Assembly: GCA_905221105.1 (NCBI GenBank)
Contig: CAJNBW010000003.1
Coordinates: forward strand, 1-64,000
From: a bacterium
GTDB lineage: Bacteria > Bacillota > Bacilli > Lactobacillales > Streptococcaceae
Reading direction: 5' to 3'
DNA: 64,000 bases
Of this stretch, positions 56,485 through 64,000 are shown piece by piece (position 1 is the stretch's first letter; each line of letters starts with the position of its first letter). Position numbers and translations under genes: made by a program. The notes under the pieces are model-generated. The model made no database searches, was not told the origin of the DNA, and saw only the letters and a list, made by a program, of their open reading frames with translations.

Positions 56485-58499
56485 TTAACCTCCCTTCAAA
56501 ACAAGCATGGACATCTTGTTTTCTTTCTGCATTTGGACATGTAACTGTAAAAGAGATAGACCAATAAAGAGTAACGAGACTAAGAAAGCAACTACTATCT
56601 CTACCATAAGAAATACACTCGCAACAAATCCCAGTAAAAACACACCCAGTTGAGCAAAGAGATAAGTGCGATGGATTTCTAAGAACCTGAGACCTGCAAT
56701 GCGTTTGATAAAAATGGCACGTCTAAATTCTTCAAAGTAGAGCCTATTCATAGTGTTAAACAACAAGATTGAAGTTGCAATCCCAAGCACAGCTCCTGCT
56801 AGCATTACCCAACGTTCCCTCTGGATATTATCCAATAATGTGATGTAGTTGTGGTAACCTGTTTGCATTTCTGAGACCCAATTTTCAATGCCTTGTCTCT
56901 GGATAAGCTCCTGAGCATCAGACAATTGATTAAAGAGAACGTAGTTCTGTACTGCATCTACCCAAAACATAATGGACTGTGGACCAGTTGATTGGGGTGT
57001 TATAACAATGATGATTGGATCTTTCAAAAACTGCTGGTAAGAAATAGGGGTCGTATTATACACAAAACGATCCTGACCTGATTCTAAATAACCTACCGTA
57101 GCAGTCATTTGCTGTCGTTCATCTCGACTAGACATGCGACTGGTTAAGTCGTCTTCAAAAACAGATTTATAATGTTCTTCCTCTGAACGGAGGTGTTCAG
57201 GCAGCAATAAGACAAACTCCCCTACATCAAGGTGATTCATCTTTTGCTCAATAGTTGTATCTACAGGAATGTTTTGACGCTCCAAGTATTGCGGTGTGAC
57301 GATAAGGACATTGCCATTCGGGCTGTAATCGTGCCATTCTGTAGAGGTTATCAAGTTTTTGGAGGAAGCCATGCCATTTTGCAAAGTACGGTCAATTAAC
57401 TGGTGTCTAGATAAGAAAGCCTTTTGTTCTGAAACAGCCAGATCCATCAATTGATACCAAGTTCTGAATTTCCTTTGAGCTTGTTCATCAAAACCAGGAC
57501 TCGTTCCTTCACGGCTGATTGATAGGGTAATCAGTTGCCTTTCCTGGCTCCAAGCCTCTTGTCCAATCCGATGCTGTTGCCAGGCTTGGGTATACTTTAA
57601 GCTACTCCCTATTCCCAGCGTTACAATAATAATCGCTAATAGTTGACCGATTAAAATCAAACTAATGATTCCTCTGACAGGCACTTGCCCTTTTATAATC
57701 TGCATCAGGTGTATCTTTTTTATCCCAACTGCGAAGAGTTGAGCGAAAAACAGGGAGATCGACAACAAGATGAGATTATAACAGAGCAAGCCTGCTCCTA
57801 TGGTCATTAGGGATTGCGTTGGAAGCGACAGAATTTTTTGCATAAGAATGGCGAGTACGCCAGCTAAACTGAAACCAACAGCTATCCCTTTCAAATCCTC
57901 ACCAACTGGTCTAAGAAAAATGGACCACCGTTTCTCTCCTGAAATGAGGCGAATGCCCGACGACCGTAATTGGCTAATTTGACTAATTAAAGTCAGTGCT
58001 CCAAAGGTTAAGATGAAAATCAATAGACTGATTAACTGAAATCCGTTACTAAAGAAAGCCATTAACGTAGATAGTTTGGATGGAATTATCAGGTGCATGT
58101 TAGTCAAGCCAAGTTGACTTAGCTCCTCCCTTAGCAAGTGAATATCTAGGTTTCCATCAAATACAAAATAGTTTGTTTCAACACTACTACTTTGAGCATC
58201 TTCTAGTTTTTTTCCTGTAGCCCATCAGGCAACTTTCCGTTCCCAAAGGTCGTATAAGAAAACACTGGAGTACCTTCTGAGTTAGGATCCTGGTGTTGAA
58301 TCGCAATAAAGCTATCCGTTTCTTCTGCTAGTTTTTCCAAGCGTGTAGCAACATGTTGAAAAGTTGTTTCAGGGGAAGAATCACGTACAACAACGTTGGG
58401 GTAATAATAGGAGACATATGTATCATTCCAAATGGTAAATACCCAAACAAAGAACAAACTAGCAAGCAGGTTGGATATGAGTATAAATAATTTTTTCAT
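56485..58499 (-). pseudogene. Bacteriocin-associated integral membrane protein, frameshifted at an A7 run
   Basis: Two adjacent frames make one family member. The first (58499-58203, 98 residues) begins MKKLFILISNLLASLFFVWVF, holds EETDSFIAIQ and GTPVFSYTTFGNGKLPDGLQEK, then hits TAG just after seven A. The second frame continues LEDAQSSSVETNYFVFDG and runs 550 residues from an internal ATG (58137) with about seven helices. One extra A would give 671 residues, normal for this DUF1430-type immunity/export protein of lactococcin-972 cassettes. Either a true null or slippage-controlled. AAGGAA precedes the first ATG. Confidence 0.85.
58207..58213 (-). other. A7 homopolymer at the frameshift in the membrane protein
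   Basis: Seven A on the coding strand (CAGGAAAAAAACTAG). Seven put the frame into TAG at once; eight restore the 671-residue reading frame. A candidate site for phase variation or polymerase slippage. Confidence 0.75.
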
Positions 58500-58521
58500 A
58501 GTGCATTCCTTATTCTAAAAC

Positions 58522-58547
58522 AGAGGGCAGAAATACCCCTGCCCTCT
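58522..58547 (-). terminator. Attenuator-like hairpin before the membrane protein gene
   Basis: AGAGGGCAG / CTGCCCTCT perfect arms followed on the minus strand by TGTTTTAG, 22 bases before the ATG. In lactococcin-972 cassettes a terminator commonly lies between the bacteriocin and immunity genes; this may be that hairpin, left after loss of the bacteriocin gene. A strong AAAGGAGG site upstream of it, near 58636-58643, leads into no ATG. Confidence 0.7.
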
Positions 58548-58855
58548 ATAAACTAACAAGCTTACTAAACTATTGATAAAAGAATCTTCTTCAATTTTTA
58601 ATTAGAAATCTCAGTCTGAATTATAGTATCCTATTTTTTCCTCCTTTCTAACTGCACGTTCCTTTCTACAGACAGAGACCTAATTTTATAAACCAATCTT
58701 AAATACTTTAGATTTTGTAACTCATAATTTTCAACAGTTGGTTAGCTATGAAAGCATTTTATCAAACATCTCCATTCTTATATCTATCTGGTATTGTTAC
58801 AAGCTCTCATCAGAATACCTTTCTCTAAATAGTTGAATTTTAAAGTAATACGAAA

Positions 58856-59030
58856 TCAATCAGCCTTCCCAACATCAAGACCATCAGACTTCTTTTGTGA
58901 TTCTACTCGAATTTCCAATCGTTTATTCTTCTGAATAAATTGTTGGTAAGGAATTGTATTACTAAACGTAAAAACCCCTAGTAATGCTAATATAGCTAAT
59001 TTTTGAATTCCACGTTTTTTTCTCTTGCAA
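58856..59030 (-). pseudogene. PhrA-like signalling peptide precursor, out of frame at an A7 run
   Basis: The minus strand frame that ends at 58856-58858 encodes KRGIQKLAILALLG (a hydrophobic export helix), a basic/polar stretch and the C-terminus QKKSDGLDVGKAD. Pneumococcal PhrA is processed to SNGLDVGKAD, so the signal region differs by one residue. No ATG, GTG or TTG opens this frame after the last upstream stop. A TTG at 59028-59030 behind AAAGGGG lies one base out of frame; six instead of seven A at 59015-59021 would give a 57-residue precursor. Divergent from the TprA-like gene, as in pneumococcus. Confidence 0.75.
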
Positions 59031-59152
59031 TGAAACCCCTTTCTGTTTCCTTATTTTTATTTTAACATATATATTTTATTTATTCTAACATCTTTATTGT
59101 ATTGTGAACTTTTTTTCTTATTATTACCGTTAAGAATTTTTTATTCCTTTAA

Positions 59153-59197
59153 CTTCCTATTTGCTTATTTTTATAATAAAATTAAGCAAATAGGAAG
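59153..59197 (+). promoter_or_regulatory. 15-bp inverted repeat around the tprA -10 box
   Basis: CTTCCTATTTGCTTA (59153-59167) and TAAGCAAATAGGAAG (59183-59197) are perfect inverted arms. A TATAAT lies between them (59172-59177), and the right arm contains the AGGAAG that is the ribosome site of the regulator gene. It is probably the operator for autoregulation or for divergent control of the PhrA-like gene. Confidence 0.75.
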
Positions 59198-59211
59198 GTT
59201 TATTATCTTTA

Positions 59212-60075
59212 ATGAATACACTCGCAGAGAAATTCAGATTGAAAAGAAAAGAGTTGAGACTCTCCCAACAAACTCTTGCAGAAGGAATTTGTGAACAAAG
59301 CCAGATTAGTAAAATTGAAAGAGGTCATTTTATTCCCTCCGCAGACCTTTTGTTCAAACTCTCACAACGACTTGAAGTGCCATTAGATTATTTTTTTAAT
59401 GAACAAATTGAAATTAAATCTAACCTCTCTAATTTCAAGCAATTATCTGCTCGTCTATTAGATGATAGAAATTATGACGATTTGGAATATATTTATAGAA
59501 TAGAGATTGAACGAAGTACTTTTCTAACACTAGAAGACCGAACTTACCTTGAATGGATTAAAGCTATTATTGACTTCTATCAATATGACAGTAAGTGTGA
59601 GGCAATTTCTTCATTGGAAAATATATTATTAAAGGTCTCTTCAAATACTCTGATTTATTTAAAGGCGTTGAATACTCTATCTAATTTCTATTCCTTAGTG
59701 GGTCGTGAACAAGAATATGAGGCAAACTACTCTCATTTGATGGAGTTATATCAGACAAAAAATTTTGAGTATCAAGAGTTTTTATTTGGCTACATCAGAG
59801 TTCGTTACAACTACGCTCACTACCTAGTATCAAAGGAAAAATATAATGAAGCCATCCAAGAAGCTCTTGAGACGATTGAACTCTGTAAACAAAGACAGAC
59901 AAGCTACCAACTGGCTCCTCTACTTATTCTTGTAGGAAATGCTGGAGCCAAATTTCTAGACAAAGAACAAGTCAAAAATTATTATATAGAAGCAAGAGAG
60001 TTATGTAAGATTTATAACAATCCTTTAATGTTGATGAAGATAGAAAATTATTTGAAGGAATTAGATACTGTTTAG
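59212..60075 (+). CDS. tprA: TprA-like TPR transcription regulator (PlcR/Rgg type)
   Basis: 287 residues. N-terminal Xre helix-turn-helix (about 6-62: RLKRKELRLSQQTLAEGICEQSQISKIERG, split over the fold) and then about five TPR-like helix pairs to the end, the peptide-binding superhelix of the RRNPP family. Pneumococcal TprA is a repressor released by PhrA peptide. The neighbouring divergent PhrA-like gene supports this. AGGAAGG lies 13 bases before the ATG. The nearby genes of the peptide side are bacteriocin-cassette genes rather than a lantibiotic cluster. Confidence 0.85.
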   Translation: MNTLAEKFRLKRKELRLSQQTLAEGICEQSQISKIERGHFIPSADLLFKLSQRLEVPLDYFFNEQIEIKSNLSNFKQLSARLLDDRNYDDLEYIYRIEIERSTFLTLEDRTYLEWIKAIIDFYQYDSKCEAISSLENILLKVSSNTLIYLKALNTLSNFYSLVGREQEYEANYSHLMELYQTKNFEYQEFLFGYIRVRYNYAHYLVSKEKYNEAIQEALETIELCKQRQTSYQLAPLLILVGNAGAKFLDKEQVKNYYIEARELCKIYNNPLMLMKIENYLKELDTV

Positions 60076-60119
60076 TTAATCTTGACATTATAGTTTTTCT
60101 GAAACGTTAAATAACCTGT

Positions 60120-60152
60120 AAGGCTGATAGTGAAATTAATACTATCAGCCTT
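60120..60152 (+). terminator. Terminator-like hairpin after the TprA-like gene
   Basis: AAGGCTGATAGT and ACTATCAGCCTT perfect arms; weak T tail. Confidence 0.6.
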
Positions 60153-60170
60153 ATAATTATGTGACTATTA

Positions 60171-60226
60171 GTCCGTCTCGCTCCGCTAGGTGCGAGACAA
60201 AAAAACCACCCGCTATGCGGGTGGTC
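60171..60226. repeat. Two adjacent hairpins, possible IS-end remnant
   Basis: GTCTCGC...GCGAGAC (60174-60199 region) followed by A7 and ACCACCCGC TATGCGGGTGGT (about 60206-60226). GC-rich hairpins of this kind occur at the ends of IS200/IS605-type elements; no transposase is present. Confidence 0.35.
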
Positions 60227-60273
60227 ATGATTTACGAGTAAATATAAGTTCAATCAGATAAAAACAACTACCT

Positions 60274-60388
60274 TATACTCAATGAAAATCAAAGAGCAAA
60301 CTAGGAATCTAGCCTCAGGCTGCTCAAAATACTGTTTTGGGGTTGCAGATATAGTTAACGTAGTTTAAAGAGATTCTCGAAGAGTATT
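60274..60388 (+). repeat. BOX element with truncated boxB
   Basis: boxA, a first half of boxB (GCTCAAAATACTGTTTTGGG, diverged) and boxC with several changes. It abuts the stop of the FtsX-type permease gene. Confidence 0.85.
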
Positions 60389-63095
60389 ACTCTACGGATT
60401 TCAAGGCTTCAAGCATATCAACCTTTCTCAGATGATGATTGACAAAGAAACCAAGTAGGGTCAAGATGATGCTTACTGCTGCCACTGGGATTACATAAAC
60501 TTCCCAGCCTACCTGCGGATAAAAGAGAATAGTCGCAGGCGAAATCATTTGAATCAAAAATTGGTGTAAATAGAAACCTGAGAACAGACCAAGTACGATT
60601 CCCACAAGAGACAAGACAATCGTCTCACGATAAATATAGAGGGTAACTTCTTTATTATGAAAACCGAGCACCTTGATAGTGGAAAGTTCACGGATTCTCT
60701 CAGCCACGTTGATATTGGTCAGATTGTAGAGGATAACAATAGCTAATAGAACCGACACGATGACCAAGATAGTCATGGTCTGATTGAGTGAGCTAGCAAC
60801 AGAGTCAAAGAGTCGGATGGCTGAAGCATTTTGGACGACACTAGACACCGCAGCCTGATTCATGAGTAAACCTGCCTGCCTTTCGATGCTAGGCGCACTA
60901 GAATCCTTTAGCCTAACCAGATAAGTGTTGGCTTGGGGGAGCTGTCCGTATATTTGCTCATAGCTAGTTTGACTCATATAAATAAAGTGACCAACATAGT
61001 TCTCAGTAATAGCGGCTACCTTTAGCTTCTTACCTTCAATTTCTAGAGTCTGTCCAACCTTAACACCTGCCAGTTGGGCGAGTTTAGCTGTAATAACGAC
61101 TCCATATTTTAATGTCAGCTCCTGCTGATGATTTTGCAGATGGATAAAGGGAGTCAAATCTTCCTTATCTGTCATCATAAAGGTAATGGTCTGAAGACCA
61201 GCCCTGCCTTTGAAATCCTTGTCTAACGTTTTAGAATAGATTTTCTGGTAATCTTGAATATCCTGCCCTTTCAACACTTCTTCTAGATCTGCCTTGTCTT
61301 GATTAGTCTCGCTAGGATTTTCAGAGACAATCATCTGATACTGTTGGATTTGCTGAAACTGTCTAGACGGAACTCCTGCTACAGAGGATTGGATGCCCAA
61401 ACCGGCAAAGAGCAGGGCTACAGAACCTGTCACACCAAAGATCGTCATCAACATCCGCTGTTTATAACGAAAGATATTGCGGGCTGTTACCTTATGGGTA
61501 AAACTGAGACGACGCCAGATAAAACCGATGCGCTCCAGTAAGATTTTAGCTCCTTTAACAGGTGGTTTAGGCAGTAAAAGCTGGGCTGCTTCATCGTGCA
61601 GTTCCTTCCGAGCCACCAGATAGGCTGGTAACACACTCGCCAACCAACTCAAAACAAGAGCTAGTAAACTATAGGTCCAATAGAACTGAATCTGGGTTTC
61701 TCCCACCACCATGCCTTTTGTAATGACACTTGAAATCACACCGGCTAGTAAATAATGGCCAAGTATACTGCCTAGAGCTGTTCCTACAGTCCCAGCTACT
61801 AGTCCATAAAGGAGAAACTTGGCGATAATATCCTTACTACGATAGCCCAAGGCCTTAAAAATCCCTGCATGAGTTCGCTCTTCATCCACAAAACGAGTCA
61901 TAGTTGTAAAGGTTACCATAGCTGCTACGGCATAAAGCACCACTGGAAAGATATTGCCCACTGCCCGAATACTGGCTGAAGCATTGCTGTACATGAGATA
62001 TCCCTGACCACCTGGCATGGTCTGACGATTATAAACCTGATACTTGGGCTCAGCCAAATCATCCAAGACTTGCTGATGTTTTTCTAATTTTTCCTTTTCT
62101 TGAGCTAAATTTTGTTCAGCCTGCTTTAGTTTATCTTCTTCCTTGCTCAATTCCTGCTTGGCTTGGGTAAGTTGAGCACTGGCCTGCTCTCTCTGAGCTT
62201 GAGGAAGAAAGCCTAGTTGACTTTCTTGAGCCTGTATACGAGCTTGAGCAGCTGCTAAACGACGCTTGCCTTCCTGCAAATTAGTCTCAGCCTTATGAAG
62301 GGTCTCTTGACCCTTATCGAGAGACTCTTGGCCTTCTTTTTTCAAGACTTGCAGACGTGCCTTGCCATTATCTGACAAAGCTTGTTCAAGTTCTTCCTGA
62401 TGTTGCTTGGATTTTTCTTCATAAGCTGAAGAAAAGGCATTTAAGCCTGCTAAATCTTGATATTTCAAGCGTGCTATATTGTAGACTTTCTGATCAAACT
62501 GGCTAGGCAAAATCACCCCGTATGCTGTCAGAGTCCCACTTCCACTTCCTGCGTATCCCATATCTCGCTGTGAGAGGATTTCAGCCGAATCCACAAAACC
62601 AGTAATGGTATATGTATGATTTTTTAAAGAGGAATGACTGCCTTCTTTTTCTTTAAAACTAATCTCCTGTCCCACACTATATTGACTCTGCAGATGACTT
62701 GCCAAAGCGATTTCCTGGTCTGACTGCGGAAGTCGCCCCTCTCTTAACTGAAAGGTTGAAATTCGCTCTGGTTTGGAATATAGCCGAATGGCATCCTGCC
62801 CATTATACATTGTCACATCTGTCAAGTAGCCAAATTCAACCTCTGCACCCTCTATCTGTTCTAGTTCTTTTTGATCTGCTTGATCCAAACCATAGTTAGA
62901 CATGACTGCCAAATCCAAGGTTTTAGCAGTTGTTAAGTAAGCATTAGCGGTTGCCTCCATATTGGGACTGGTTACTTTGAGACCGACTAATGCTAAAGAC
63001 CCCAACATCATCAAGGTCAAGATGGATAAAAAACGCCCCTTGGAGCCTGTGAAGGACTGAATTAAGTCCTTCCAATAAGTTTTTCGCTTGATCAT
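60387..63095 (-). CDS. Large FtsX-type ABC transporter permease with coiled coil
   Basis: 902 residues from the ATG at 63095, which has GGAGTAC before it. Duplicated architecture: an N-terminal helix (about 23-43), extracellular domain, a long Gln/Glu/Lys-rich coiled coil (about residues 225-345), three helices (about 378-500), then a second helix, extracellular domain and three more helices to the C-terminus with IRELSTIKVLGFHNKEV. This ten-helix type with coiled coil is typical of large permeases in Firmicutes linked to cell-envelope processes. Substrate unknown. The start lies within the last codons of the ATPase gene upstream. Confidence 0.85.
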   Translation of the reverse strand: MIKRKTYWKDLIQSFTGSKGRFLSILTLMMLGSLALVGLKVTSPNMEATANAYLTTAKTLDLAVMSNYGLDQADQKELEQIEGAEVEFGYLTDVTMYNGQDAIRLYSKPERISTFQLREGRLPQSDQEIALASHLQSQYSVGQEISFKEKEGSHSSLKNHTYTITGFVDSAEILSQRDMGYAGSGSGTLTAYGVILPSQFDQKVYNIARLKYQDLAGLNAFSSAYEEKSKQHQEELEQALSDNGKARLQVLKKEGQESLDKGQETLHKAETNLQEGKRRLAAAQARIQAQESQLGFLPQAQREQASAQLTQAKQELSKEEDKLKQAEQNLAQEKEKLEKHQQVLDDLAEPKYQVYNRQTMPGGQGYLMYSNASASIRAVGNIFPVVLYAVAAMVTFTTMTRFVDEERTHAGIFKALGYRSKDIIAKFLLYGLVAGTVGTALGSILGHYLLAGVISSVITKGMVVGETQIQFYWTYSLLALVLSWLASVLPAYLVARKELHDEAAQLLLPKPPVKGAKILLERIGFIWRRLSFTHKVTARNIFRYKQRMLMTIFGVTGSVALLFAGLGIQSSVAGVPSRQFQQIQQYQMIVSENPSETNQDKADLEEVLKGQDIQDYQKIYSKTLDKDFKGRAGLQTITFMMTDKEDLTPFIHLQNHQQELTLKYGVVITAKLAQLAGVKVGQTLEIEGKKLKVAAITENYVGHFIYMSQTSYEQIYGQLPQANTYLVRLKDSSAPSIERQAGLLMNQAAVSSVVQNASAIRLFDSVASSLNQTMTILVIVSVLLAIVILYNLTNINVAERIRELSTIKVLGFHNKEVTLYIYRETIVLSLVGIVLGLFSGFYLHQFLIQMISPATILFYPQVGWEVYVIPVAAVSIILTLLGFFVNHHLRKVDMLEALKSVE

Positions 63096-63096
63096 G

Positions 63097-63798
63097 CTAG
63101 TACTCCAAACTGTCAATATCCTGAGGATGCTGGTTAATCACCACATCCTTGACACTGGCATCATGCATATGAATCACGCGATCCGCAATAGGGACCAAAG
63201 CTCCATTGTGAGTCACAATAATCACCGTCGCTCCCTTTTGATGAGACATGTCTTGGAGAATTTTCAAAACCTGCTTACCCGTCTGATAATCCAAGGCACC
63301 TGTTGGTTCATCACAAAGGAGAATTTTAGGATTTTTGGCTACCGCGCGTGCAATGGAGACTCGCTGTTGCTCCCCTCCAGAAAGCTGGGCTGGAAAATTA
63401 TTAAGACGATGAGCCAAACCTACATCTGTCAAAACTTGCTCAGGATCCAAGGCATCCGTCACGATTTCTGAGGCCAGTTCCACATTTTCCTTAGCAGTCA
63501 GATTGGAAACTAGATTATAAAACTGAAAAACAAAACCGACATCATTGCGGCGGTAATTGGTTCTCTGGTGGGAATTGTAGTCTGCAATATTGGCACCATC
63601 AATCCAGATTTCACCCTCGTCATTGCTATCCATTCCCCCAAGAAGATTAAGAACTGTTGATTTACCAGCACCTGACGCACCAAGGATAATCACCAGCTCC
63701 CCTTTTTCAATTTCAAAATTCACATCACGATTGGCCACAATCTCCGTGTCCCCAACCTGATAACGCTTGTAACAGTGTTTCATCTCAATATAAGCCAT
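63097..63798 (-). CDS. ABC transporter ATP-binding protein (MacB/LolD type)
   Basis: 233 residues from the ATG at 63798 behind GAGGGTGAG; a GTG three codons upstream overlaps this ribosome site. Walker [11 protein letters not shown]-loop [11 protein letters not shown], signature LSGGEQQR, Walker [12 protein letters not shown] and H-loop VTHN. It powers the permease encoded next, whose ribosome site sits in its final codons. The divergent side is the gpmA terminator region. Confidence 0.92.
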   Translation of the reverse strand: MAYIEMKHCYKRYQVGDTEIVANRDVNFEIEKGELVIILGASGAGKSTVLNLLGGMDSNDEGEIWIDGANIADYNSHQRTNYRRNDVGFVFQFYNLVSNLTAKENVELASEIVTDALDPEQVLTDVGLAHRLNNFPAQLSGGEQQRVSIARAVAKNPKILLCDEPTGALDYQTGKQVLKILQDMSHQKGATVIIVTHNGALVPIADRVIHMHDASVKDVVINQHPQDIDSLEY

Positions 63799-63883
63799 TA
63801 GACTCACCCTCTCTCAAACAATTTACTTCCTACTACCATTATAACGCTTTTTCAACTAGTTGGAAACCAGAAGCAAATGCAAA

Positions 63884-63907
63884 AAATCCTAGGAATTCCT
63901 AGGATTT
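63884..63907 (-). terminator. Terminator of gpmA
   Basis: The perfect palindrome AAATCCTAGGAA TTCCTAGGATTT, followed on the minus strand by a T tract, 12 bases after the gpmA stop. Confidence 0.85.
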
Positions 63908-63918
63908 CTGTCTATAAA

Positions 63919-64000
63919 TTATTTTCCAAGGTAGTATTCAGAAACTACGTTCAATTTTTCGTCGAATTCGAATACCAATGGTGGGAAGTTAGGGATTTCC
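63919..64000 (-). CDS. gpmA: Phosphoglycerate mutase (2,3-BPG-dependent), C-terminus (partial)
   Basis: The last 26 codons are visible: they include EIPNFPPLVFEFDEK and end VVSEYYLGK. This matches the C-terminal end of streptococcal GpmA, the glycolytic enzyme converting 3- to 2-phosphoglycerate. The rest lies beyond the right edge. In pneumococcus gpmA likewise follows the psa-tpx region. Confidence 0.85.
   Translation of the reverse strand, partial: EIPNFPPLVFEFDEKLNVVSEYYLGK

Noticed and set aside
58137..58499. Treating the 98-residue ORF as a bacteriocin or separate immunity peptide
   Set aside because: Its content continues in the next frame without a gap, and the join gives a normal-length family member; it is the N-terminus of the membrane protein.
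63088..63471. 127-codon frame antisense to the ABC ATPase
   Set aside because: The minus strand here encodes signature and Walker motifs of the ATPase, so the plus-strand frame is a by-product.

Overview
The window is chromosomal DNA from a mitis-group Streptococcus, most likely S. mitis or a close relative of S. pneumoniae. Signs are low GC, seven BOX repeats, the vex/vncRS locus, the psaBCA-tpx manganese locus with psaR, rel, pepO, murT-gatD, a T-box thrS, and gene order that largely follows one arm of the pneumococcal chromosome from pncA/codY to gpmA. The left edge differs: fba, vncS, vncR and vex3-2-1 lie next to a tRNA-Leu and pncA-codY, and pep27 is absent between vex3 and vncR.

Layout. 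1-5.6 kb: start of fba and the vex1-3/vncRS export and sensing operon. 5.7-14.2 kb: tRNA-Leu, pncA-codY, a cshA-type helicase with a long leader, an RclA-like flavoprotein, murT-gatD (peptidoglycan amidation) and pepQ. 14.2-25.5 kb: two BOX elements, then truA, a vitamin-type kinase and an ECF S component, an MFS transporter, phnA, cmk, a LysM-like protein, ferredoxin, a glycosyltransferase with galE, an amino-acid-oxidase-like flavoprotein, a NIF3-like protein and trmK. 25.6-35 kb: P-type ATPase, acyltransferase, a siderophore-type ABC transporter with its own esterase, and cadD behind a newly noticed cysteine-containing leader ORF, flanked by direct repeats; then rpsO. 35-48.6 kb: T-box thrS, DUF389 protein, a decayed BceB permease beside a BceRS-type two-component system, Rrf2 regulator, phosphoesterase, psaR, pnuC, dtd and rel. 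49-55.4 kb: small secreted protein, MBL hydrolase, pepO, psaBCA, tpx. 55.4-60.4 kb: a quorum-sensing/bacteriocin locus. 60.4-64 kb: a large FtsX-type exporter and the end of gpmA.

Most exciting locus (55.8-60.1 kb): a TprA-type TPR regulator sits divergent from a very small PhrA-like gene whose product would end in SDGLDVGKAD, one residue from the pneumococcal PhrA signal SNGLDVGKAD. Downstream of the peptide gene, instead of the lantibiotic cluster known from pneumococcus, lie a bacteriocin-associated membrane protein and its ABC ATPase, as in lactococcin-972-type (streptococcin) cassettes, with no recognisable bacteriocin gene. Both the peptide gene and the membrane protein gene are out of frame at runs of seven A residues, so the locus is either decaying or switched by slippage. 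A 15-bp perfect inverted repeat surrounds the tprA -10 box.

Other themes are metal handling (psaR with its operator before psaB, cadD, iron/siderophore uptake, P-type ATPase), cell-envelope stress (vncRS, BceRS-type system with a lost transporter), and four genes (murT, truA, ferredoxin, P-type ATPase) whose -10 boxes put the transcript start on the ATG, implying leaderless mRNAs. All assignments come from reading motifs, not from database searches.
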